Source: JADJTT01 sp049306275 (GTDB lineage Bacteria; Bacteroidota; Bacteroidia; Chitinophagales; Saprospiraceae). Taken from it: DNA of 64,000 nucleotides. The position numbers and the translations under genes are program-made. Below the pieces are notes generated by a model that saw only the letters and a list, made by a program, of their open reading frames with translations, was not told where the DNA came from and made no database searches. Of this stretch, positions 25,659 through 32,400 are shown piece after piece (within the stretch, counting starts at the first letter, position 1; each line of letters begins with the position of its first letter). The stretch spans positions 1-64,000 of the forward strand of contig JBAQQB010000208.1 of NCBI GenBank assembly GCA_049306275.1, written 5' to 3'.

Positions 25659-26188
25659 GATACGCAATGGCTATCGATACCAAGAAATGTGTAGGCTGCA
25701 GCGACTGCGTCATAGCCTGCCAGATTGAAAACTCCGTGCCCGTGGGCTACTGCCGCGACTGGGTAACGGAGACCGTACACGGCTCCTACCCCAACCTGGA
25801 GATGGAAATCCGCTCCGAGCGCTGCAACCACTGCGACAACGCGCCCTGCGTGCGCTGCTGCCCCACCGGCGCCAGCCATATCGTGGAAGGCGGGGTAGTG
25901 CTTGTCACACCCAACGAATGTATCGGCTGCGGGGCCTGCATCGAATCCTGCCCCTACGACGCCCGCTTCTCACACCCCGACGGCTATGTCGACAAATGCA
26001 CCTTCTGTATCCACCGCGTGCGCAAGGGCCTGCAACCGGCCTGCGTGTCCGTCTGCCCAACCAAGTGCATGTACTTCGGCGACATCGACGACCCCACGAG
26101 CGAAATCGCGCAACTGCTCGCCACCCGCAAGCACAAGGTGCTGGCGCCGGAGGCAGGCACGAAGCCGCAGGTGTATTATTTAATTTAG
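25655..26188 (+). CDS. PsrB-type four-cluster ferredoxin subunit
   Basis: The 177-residue protein has sixteen cysteines in four groups (CVGCSDCVIAC, CNHCDNAPCVRCCP, CIGCGACIESCP and CTFC with CVSVCP), giving four 4Fe-4S clusters that wire the molybdoenzyme to the membrane subunit. No signal peptide is seen, as expected for co-export with the Tat-dependent partner. ATGA overlap with the catalytic subunit gene indicates coupling. The TAG stop is directly followed by a GTTGAGAA array. Confidence 0.95.
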   Translation: MRYAMAIDTKKCVGCSDCVIACQIENSVPVGYCRDWVTETVHGSYPNLEMEIRSERCNHCDNAPCVRCCPTGASHIVEGGVVLVTPNECIGCGACIESCPYDARFSHPDGYVDKCTFCIHRVRKGLQPACVSVCPTKCMYFGDIDDPTSEIAQLLATRKHKVLAPEAGTKPQVYYLI

Positions 26189-26219
26189 TTGAGAAGTTGA
26201 GAAGTTGAGAAGTTGAGAA
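26188..26219 (+). repeat. Four exact GTTGAGAA copies between subunit genes
   Basis: GTTGAGAA is repeated four times without change, starting on the last base of the Fe-S subunit stop codon and ending 18 bp before the NrfD-type gene. Related words appear at 29266-29298 and 39598-39640. Confidence 0.9.
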
Positions 26220-26237
26220 GAGAAAAAGAAAAAAGAC

Positions 26238-27179
26238 ATGAAAGAGGAAATCATTATCAGTGGAAGGAATATACCGCATATCGATCCGCATTTGAATTTG
26301 TGGCACTGGCCCATTCCGGTTTATCTGTTTTTGGGCGGTTTGGCTGCGGGTATTTTGTTTTTCGCGGCATTGTATACCATTAACGGCAAGGAAAAAGAAT
26401 TGCCTACGGCGGTGAAATGGTCGACCTTCCTGGCGCCGTTCATGCTGGTGCTGGGCTTGTTCTTCCTGTTTATCGACCTGAAGCACAAGTGGTTTTTCTG
26501 GCAGCTGTACACCACCCTCCGCATCGAGTCGCCCATGTCGTGGGGCGCCTGGACGTTGATGGCCATCACGCCGCTGTCGTTTCTCTGGGCGGCCAGCTAC
26601 CTGAAAGAGCTGATCCCCACCTGGCATTGGCGTTATGCGTGGCTGGAGCGTTTCGAAGGCTGGATTATCCGCAACCGCAAGGGCATTTCCTGGGTGATGA
26701 TCATCCTGGCCATCATCCTGGGTATCTACACCGGCATCCTGCTCTCCGCCTTCAACGCCCGCCCGCTGTGGAACACCGCCCTGCTGGGCCCCCTGTTCCT
26801 GACCTCGGGCCTTTCCACCGCCGCGGCCACGATCATGTGGATGTCGAAAAATCACGCCGAGCGCAAACTCTTCACCCGCATCGACCTGATCCTGATCGGC
26901 ATCGAGCTGTTCCTGATCACCCACCTGTTCATGGGCTTCCTGGCAGGTCCGGAGGTGCAGATCGACGCTGCGCAATTGTTCCTGGGCGGCAGTTACTCCT
27001 GGCCTTTCTGGGGCCTGGTAGTCGGTTTGGGGCTCGTCGTGCCATTCCTGCTTGAAGTGCTGGAACTGCGGGGCATCAAGATACCGGCTGCGGTTCCCGC
27101 TTCCCTGATCCTCATCGGAGGCCTGATCTTCCGGATCATCATGGTCGAAGCCGGTGAAGCAACGAGGTGGTTGTATTGA
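26238..27179 (+). CDS. PsrC/NrfD-type quinone-interacting membrane subunit
   Basis: The 313-residue protein has eight to nine hydrophobic helices. LWHWPIPVYLFLGGLAAGILFFAALY at the start is the NrfD/PsrC signature, followed by helices near 55-75, 95-115, 145-165, 175-195, 210-230, 245-270 and 280-300. NrfD proteins exchange electrons with menaquinone and anchor the Fe-S and catalytic subunits on the periplasmic face. With the preceding two genes it completes a three-subunit complex. It is not fused to other subunits, unlike ActB. Confidence 0.93.
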   Translation: MKEEIIISGRNIPHIDPHLNLWHWPIPVYLFLGGLAAGILFFAALYTINGKEKELPTAVKWSTFLAPFMLVLGLFFLFIDLKHKWFFWQLYTTLRIESPMSWGAWTLMAITPLSFLWAASYLKELIPTWHWRYAWLERFEGWIIRNRKGISWVMIILAIILGIYTGILLSAFNARPLWNTALLGPLFLTSGLSTAAATIMWMSKNHAERKLFTRIDLILIGIELFLITHLFMGFLAGPEVQIDAAQLFLGGSYSWPFWGLVVGLGLVVPFLLEVLELRGIKIPAAVPASLILIGGLIFRIIMVEAGEATRWLY

Positions 27180-27205
27180 TTTTTAAAAAAGAAAAGAAAA
27201 AGACA

Positions 27206-27856
27206 ATGAGGCTTCCGATCCTTTATAGCATCTTATTTCTGGCGCTGTTTTCATCCTGCAGTTCCGATAAAAAAGACACGCGCGTCTCCCCGCAGACCCT
27301 GCTCACCGAGATCAGCGAAAAGCGCCGCTTTGCCAATACCGACCAGCTGGCCGACTGGCTCATCCAAAAAGACCCCAGCCTGCTGCTCGTCGACGTGCGC
27401 TCGCCCGAAGAATTCAGCGCCTACACCCTCCCCGGCGCCATCAACGTACCGCTGGCCAACCTGCTCAGCCCGGAAGAACAGGCGCGCCTCGACTGCGAAA
27501 AACACCGCATCGTATTCTTCTCCAACGGCTCCGTGCTGGCGGAAAAAGCCTGGGTCATCAACCGCAGGCTGGGCTGCGCCAGCGCCCAGGTGCTAAAGGG
27601 CGGACTCAACGAATGGACCGCCACCATCCTCGCCCCCGAGGCGCCCCCGGTAACCGCCTCAATGGAGGAGTTCGACCTGTATCAGTTCCGCAAAGCTGCC
27701 AGCCTCTATTTCTCCGGCGGCAGCCGCTCCCTGGAACCCGAAACCTTCGTCGAACCGCCGAAAGAATCAGCCACCCCTGCGCCGCAAGCCAAAAAGTCGG
27801 TGCCGCTGCAGCAGAAGAAGGTGGAGGTGGAAGTGGAGGAGGAGGAAGGGTGCTGA
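27206..27856 (+). CDS. Rhodanese-like lipoprotein lacking the active Cys, with C-terminal EEEEGC tail
   Basis: The ATG at 27206 gives MRLPILYSILFLALFSSCSS (lipid Cys18); the product has 216 residues. One rhodanese domain is seen: LLLVDVRSPEEFSAYTLPGAINVPLANLL. At the catalytic loop position it reads VFFSNGSVLAEKAWV, with Ser rather than Cys, so classical sulfur transfer is unlikely. A Pro/Lys-rich stretch (about 190-205) leads to an acidic run ending Gly-Cys as the last two residues. Cys216 and the lipid Cys18 are the only obvious cysteines besides one in GCASAQ. The gene follows the membrane subunit by 26 bp and is probably part of its operon. Confidence 0.87.
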   Translation: MRLPILYSILFLALFSSCSSDKKDTRVSPQTLLTEISEKRRFANTDQLADWLIQKDPSLLLVDVRSPEEFSAYTLPGAINVPLANLLSPEEQARLDCEKHRIVFFSNGSVLAEKAWVINRRLGCASAQVLKGGLNEWTATILAPEAPPVTASMEEFDLYQFRKAASLYFSGGSRSLEPETFVEPPKESATPAPQAKKSVPLQQKKVEVEVEEEEGC

Positions 27857-27860
27857 TAGG

Positions 27861-27905
27861 AGGTGAAAAGGTGAAAAGGTGAAAAGGTGAAAAAGTGAAA
27901 AAGAA
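27861..27905 (+). repeat. GGTGAAAA tandem array between paralogous rhodanese genes
   Basis: Four GGTGAAAA and one AGTGAAAA unit in a row (27861-27900), then an A-rich tail up to the next start codon. Confidence 0.9.
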
Positions 27906-27911
27906 AAAGCA

Positions 27912-28562
27912 ATGAATATCCTCTTGATTCGTCGTCAATTTTATTTTATTTTTTCCATTTTTGTTTTCATATCTGTTTTAGGGTGTGGGAAAAATGGAAA
28001 ATTCCAGGTATCGACAACAGATGCGGTGCAGGCTATGCTGTTTTCAGAGGAGGTAGTCGTGCCTGCGGAGATCATGGAAACCGTACAAGCTGCTGGTGAA
28101 GCAGCGGTGCTGGTCGACGTGAGGCCGCCTTCGGATTTTGTAAACGGGCATCTGCTCAATGCCATCAACGTGCCGGCACAACACGTGCTGGAGCCCGAGT
28201 ACGTCAAACTGTGGAAAAAAGAAGGGGTGACCTATTATTTCTACGGCGCCGACCAGCTCGAAGCCAACGGTCCCTGGATGGTGCTGCGCCAGATGGGTTA
28301 TACCAACATCCGCGTTTTGCAGGGCGGACTGGGATATTTCGCCGACTTTTCCGACTCCTCCTTCCTCAAACTGGAGGATGAAACGGCACGCTACAACTAC
28401 GCGGAGGTATTCTCCAAAGCCGTAGAAGAAGCCAACAAGATCAACGCCGCCGCCCCCAAGCCCGAAGCCGCTCCCGCAAAACCCAAGGAGGTGGTGCCGC
28501 AAAAACGGCCCAAGCTGCAACAGCCGGCGGCTCAAGAAGTGGAAGAAGAGGAAGGGTGCTGA
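27912..28562 (+). CDS. Paralogous rhodanese-like lipoprotein, no active Cys, C-terminal EEEEGC tail
   Basis: The 216-residue protein has lipobox SVLGCGK (Cys25) after an AT-rich signal peptide. The rhodanese fold is seen in AAVLVDVRPPSDFVNGHLLNAINVP. The loop reads YYFYGADQLEANGPW where the Cys would be, so the site is degenerate in a different way from its neighbour. The C-terminus (Ala/Pro/Lys-rich linker, then VEEEEGC) copies the tail of the preceding gene although the codons differ. Total length is also identical (216). This suggests a duplicated pair under selection for the tail rather than the active site. Confidence 0.85.
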   Translation: MNILLIRRQFYFIFSIFVFISVLGCGKNGKFQVSTTDAVQAMLFSEEVVVPAEIMETVQAAGEAAVLVDVRPPSDFVNGHLLNAINVPAQHVLEPEYVKLWKKEGVTYYFYGADQLEANGPWMVLRQMGYTNIRVLQGGLGYFADFSDSSFLKLEDETARYNYAEVFSKAVEEANKINAAAPKPEAAPAKPKEVVPQKRPKLQQPAAQEVEEEEGC

Positions 28563-28570
28563 TTATTTTA

Positions 28571-28637
28571 GTCTTCAGTTTTTAATTTTCAGTTTTCAGT
28601 TGAACAACTGAAAACTGAAGACTGAAAACTGAAAACT
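28571..28637. repeat. ACTGAAAA-word hairpin at a convergent junction
   Basis: A perfect core of 12-bp arms (28591-28602 and 28605-28616, AA between) is extended by further TTTTCAG / CTGAAAA words to about 33 bases per side. It ends at the stop codon of the LON-domain gene. It may terminate both converging genes. Confidence 0.8.
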
Positions 28638-29260
28638 CAAATAGGTGGTATCACATTCTTGAAATGCCCGTTCATCTGGGCTTTTCGGCGCAATTCATCC
28701 ATCTCAGCCACGGCGGGTAGGATCGACTCGAGGTGTTCGAGCAGGTACTGCTGACGCCCCATCTCGTCGAGGATGCAGAGAAAATCGTACTCCTGCTGCA
28801 GGGAAAAACCCACCTGGTGGGCATAGTCGTAGGTGCGGAAGCCCAATGGGTTATCTTCGATCTCCATATTGACCTGCAGTCGCCGGAACAAATCGCTTAG
28901 CTTGTCGATGAGGAGTTGGGCGACCATGGGGTCGCCGTCGGGCTCATCAGTTACCCGCCTGACTTCGCCCGCGGCGTAGAGTTTGCCGGGCGCTACTTTC
29001 ATAAAACGCTCGATACGGAAAAGGCCGAGACCGCGAGTACGGATGTCCATCTCCCCGTTCGGATATCTCCGCTCCACCTCAATCAACTCGATCTCCGTGC
29101 CCAGGTCCATCACCTGGTTGCCGATAAAAGCCGGGATGCCGAAGGTAATGCCGTCGCGCTCGCACTCACCGATCAGTTGCTTGTACCGGGGTTCGAAGAT
29201 GTGCAGGTTGACAGTTTCTCCGGGGAAGACGACCATTCGTAAGGGGAAGAGGGGAAGCAT
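28637..29260 (-). CDS. LON substrate-binding (N-terminal domain) protein
   Basis: The start at 29260 (MLPLFPLRMVVFPGETVNLHIFEPRYKQLI) is the hallmark of the LON/PUA-like substrate-binding domain; upstream in-frame codons translate a repeat. The 207-residue protein has no ATPase or protease domain, so it is a stand-alone LON-N protein as found in many Bacteroidota. Other marks are GIPAFIGNQVMDLGTEIELIEVERRYPNGEMDIRTRGLG in the domain core and a C-terminal helical part (LLEHLESILPAVAEM). The role may be protein quality control, but it is unproven. Confidence 0.88.
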   Translation of the reverse strand: MLPLFPLRMVVFPGETVNLHIFEPRYKQLIGECERDGITFGIPAFIGNQVMDLGTEIELIEVERRYPNGEMDIRTRGLGLFRIERFMKVAPGKLYAAGEVRRVTDEPDGDPMVAQLLIDKLSDLFRRLQVNMEIEDNPLGFRTYDYAHQVGFSLQQEYDFLCILDEMGRQQYLLEHLESILPAVAEMDELRRKAQMNGHFKNVIPPI

Positions 29261-29265
29261 GAAGA

Positions 29266-29356
29266 GTTGAGAAGTTGAAAAGTTGAGAAGTTGAGGAGAG
29301 AACAGCCATGGAATGAAATAGTTGAATTCCACTCCTCATCTTCTCAACTTCTCATC
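29266..29356. repeat. GTTGAGAA-word inverted array between divergent genes
   Basis: GTTGAGAAGTTGA words at 29266-29298 are answered by the complementary TTCTCAACTTCTC words at 29332-29356. This one lies in the shared upstream region of the LON gene and the second A2M gene, so it is not a terminator there. Confidence 0.75.
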
Positions 29357-29429
29357 TATTTTCGTACTTTTAAGGCAAAGTATACGTTCTGAAGCTATAC
29401 ATTCATTCACCCAATCAAGCCCCAATATT

Positions 29430-32400
29430 ATGCAACGGCATAACGCTCTCCGGAGGGTGGCGGTCCTGCTCCTCTCCATCGGCCTTTTGACAACGATCTC
29501 CTGTGAAAAAAGAACGGCCCAGCCCCTGAACGACCTGGTGCGGTCTTACGTTTACGGTTACACCTCGGGGGTGATCTCGAAGGCCTCCAGTATTCAGGTT
29601 CGCTTTGCGCAACCGGCTGCTGAGTCGGGCGAGATCGGAGCGCCCCTCAAGTCGAGCCCCTTATCTTTCTCCCCTTCCATCAAAGGCAAAGCGCATTGGG
29701 AAGATGAGTTCACCCTGGTTTTCCAGCCCGAGGAGTACCTGCCTTCCAATGAACGCTATATCGCCACGGTTTCTCTTGGATCGATTTTCAAGGGCCTGCC
29801 CAAGGAAGCCCGCTCGTTTGAATTCGACTTCGAGACCCGGGAGATGTTTTTCGAAGTCAATGTAGAAATGATGCAGGCCGTCGATCCCGCCAAACTCGAC
29901 AAGCAGGAGCTCATCGGTTTCATCCGGACCAGCGACGTCGCAAACGCCGAACCCGTGGAAAAACTCCTGAGCGCCAAACAAAACGGCAAAGCCCTGCCCA
30001 TCAGCTGGGAACACAACGCCGAGGAAATGCGGCATCAGTTCGTGGTTGGCGACATCGCCCGCACCGAAAAGGACGGCGAGATGAGCCTGTCGTGGAACGG
30101 CAAAGCGCTCGACGTCGACTACAAGGGCGAAAAAACCATCGAAGTGCCCTCCCTGAGCAACTTCAAGGTGATGGATGTGAAGGTCTATCATTCTCCGCAA
30201 CAATACATCGCCGTCAACTTCTCCGACCCCCTGCTGTCAGGGCAAAACCTGGCCGGTTTGGTCGCCATTTCAGGCTACGGCGGCCAGCTCAACACCACCA
30301 TAGACGGCAACCGCCTGCTCATCTACCCGTCCTCCCGCCTGGGCGGCGAGCAAACCCTCAACATCCAGGCAGGGGTGCGCAACATCCTCGACCGCAGGAT
30401 GCCCAACCCGGTGGTCTGGAACCTGGCCTTCGAACAGTCCAAACCCGCCGTGCGCCTCGTCGGCAACGGCGTCATCATGCCCAATTCCAACGGACTGGTC
30501 TTCCCCTTCGAAGCTATCAACCTGACGGCCGTCGATGTGGAGATCTTCCAGATTTTCCACAACAACGTCCTGCAATTCCTCCAGACCAACGAACTGGACG
30601 GCTACGGCGAACTGGAACGGGTCGGGCGCATCGCCATCCAGAAGAAGATCGACCTCAAGGGCCTCAACCCCGTTAGCAACTCCGCTGAGTGGACCCGCTA
30701 CGCCCTCGATCTGAGCGATCTGATCAAGAAAGACCCGCAGTCTATCTATCAGGTGCGCATCGCCTTCCGCAGGGAGTATTCCAGCTTCCAGTGCGAATCG
30801 GCTCAGGCTGTGCAGGTTTCAGGCGAGAATGGTGACGACGATTACTACTACTACGAAGACGATTACAACCCCTATGGCGAAGTCGAAGAGATCAAGAGTA
30901 TCATGGGCGGCTGGTATGGCCGCGACGGTTACTACCGGGGTTACAACTGGGAACACCGTGAGAATCCCTGTTTCCCCGCCTTTTACAACTATGAAAACTT
31001 CGTACGCCGCAACGTCATAGCCTCCGACCTGGGCATCATCGCCAAAACCGGCAAGGACGGCTCAGCGCTTTTTGTCGTGACCGACCTGCGCACGGCGCGC
31101 CCCGTTTCCAGCGCCACCATTGAAATCTACGATTTCCAACAACAAAAAATACAGCAAGCCAACACCAATGATCAGGGTATCGCCGAAGCCAACATCGAAG
31201 GCAGGGCATTTGTGGTGGTGGCGAAAAAAGGCGAGCAGTCCGGCTATCTCAAGCTGCGTGACGGGCAGGCCCTTTCGCTGAGCCGCTTCGACGTGAGCGG
31301 GGCCGTCACACAGAAAGGCCTCAAAGGCATGATCTATGGCGAAAGAGGCGTCTGGCGTCCGGGCGACTCCCTCTTCCTCCATTTCATTCTGGAAGACAAA
31401 ACCGAGCAACTGCCCGAAGGCTACCCCATCTCTTTCGAACTGTTCAACCCCAAAGGGCAGTTGTTTGAAAAACGCACCACCTCCGCCAACGAGGGCGGTA
31501 TCTACCCGCTCTTCGTGCGCACCACGCCCGACGTGCCCACCGGCAACTGGATCGCCAAGGTCAAGGCCGGCGGCGCTACCTTCGACAAGGTGCTCAAGAT
31601 CGAGACCATCAAGCCCAACCGCCTCAAAGTTGTGCTCGACTTTGGCAAAGAAGTACTCAGAGCCCCCGATGGCCCCATTGCGGGCAAAATCCAATCCAAC
31701 TGGCTGCACGGCGCCCCGGCGCAGAACCTGCGCGCGGTGGTGGAGGCCCAACTGGTTTCCACGCCCACGAGCTTCAGCTCCAGCCCCGGCTTCACCTTCG
31801 ACGATCCGGCAAGGCGCTCCTTCCAGCAGGACCCGATGGTCGTTTTCGATCAGCGCCTGCAGGAAGACGGCAGCAGCAACTTCCGGGCGGACCTGCTGGG
31901 CAACGCACAGGCCCCCGGCAAGATGATGGCGCGCTTCAAAGCCCGCGTGTTTGAAGAAGGCGGGGATTTCAGCAGCGGCAACCTGAGCCTGCCTTTCCAC
32001 CCCTACAACGCCTATGTGGGCGTCAGGGTCGAGGAGGGGAAAAAAGGGTATTACCAGTATGAAGTAAAAGACGATGTTCCGCTGGTATTTACCCTGGTCG
32101 ACACAGAGGGCAAGCCCCTTTCCAACAAAAACCTGAGCGTAGGCCTCTACCGCGTCGACTGGCGCTGGTGGTGGTCGGATTACAGCGATTACCACGGCGA
32201 ATACTCCAGCAGCGACCACTACAACGCCATCCAGAAAACCGACCTGACCACCAACGCCAAGGGACAGGCCAGCTGGAAGGTCAAGCCCGAAGAATGGGGA
32301 CGCTACATGGTGCGCGTATGCGACCTGTCGGGCGGCCACTGCTCCGGAACCTACTTCTACGCCGGCTATCCCTGGTACGATGAAGACGGCGGCGGCATGC

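Noticed and set aside
23427..27179. Alternative complex III (Act) instead of a Psr-type complex
   Set aside because: The catalytic and Fe-S subunits are separate, the catalytic one keeps its own cluster and Mo-ligand candidate, and other act genes are absent.
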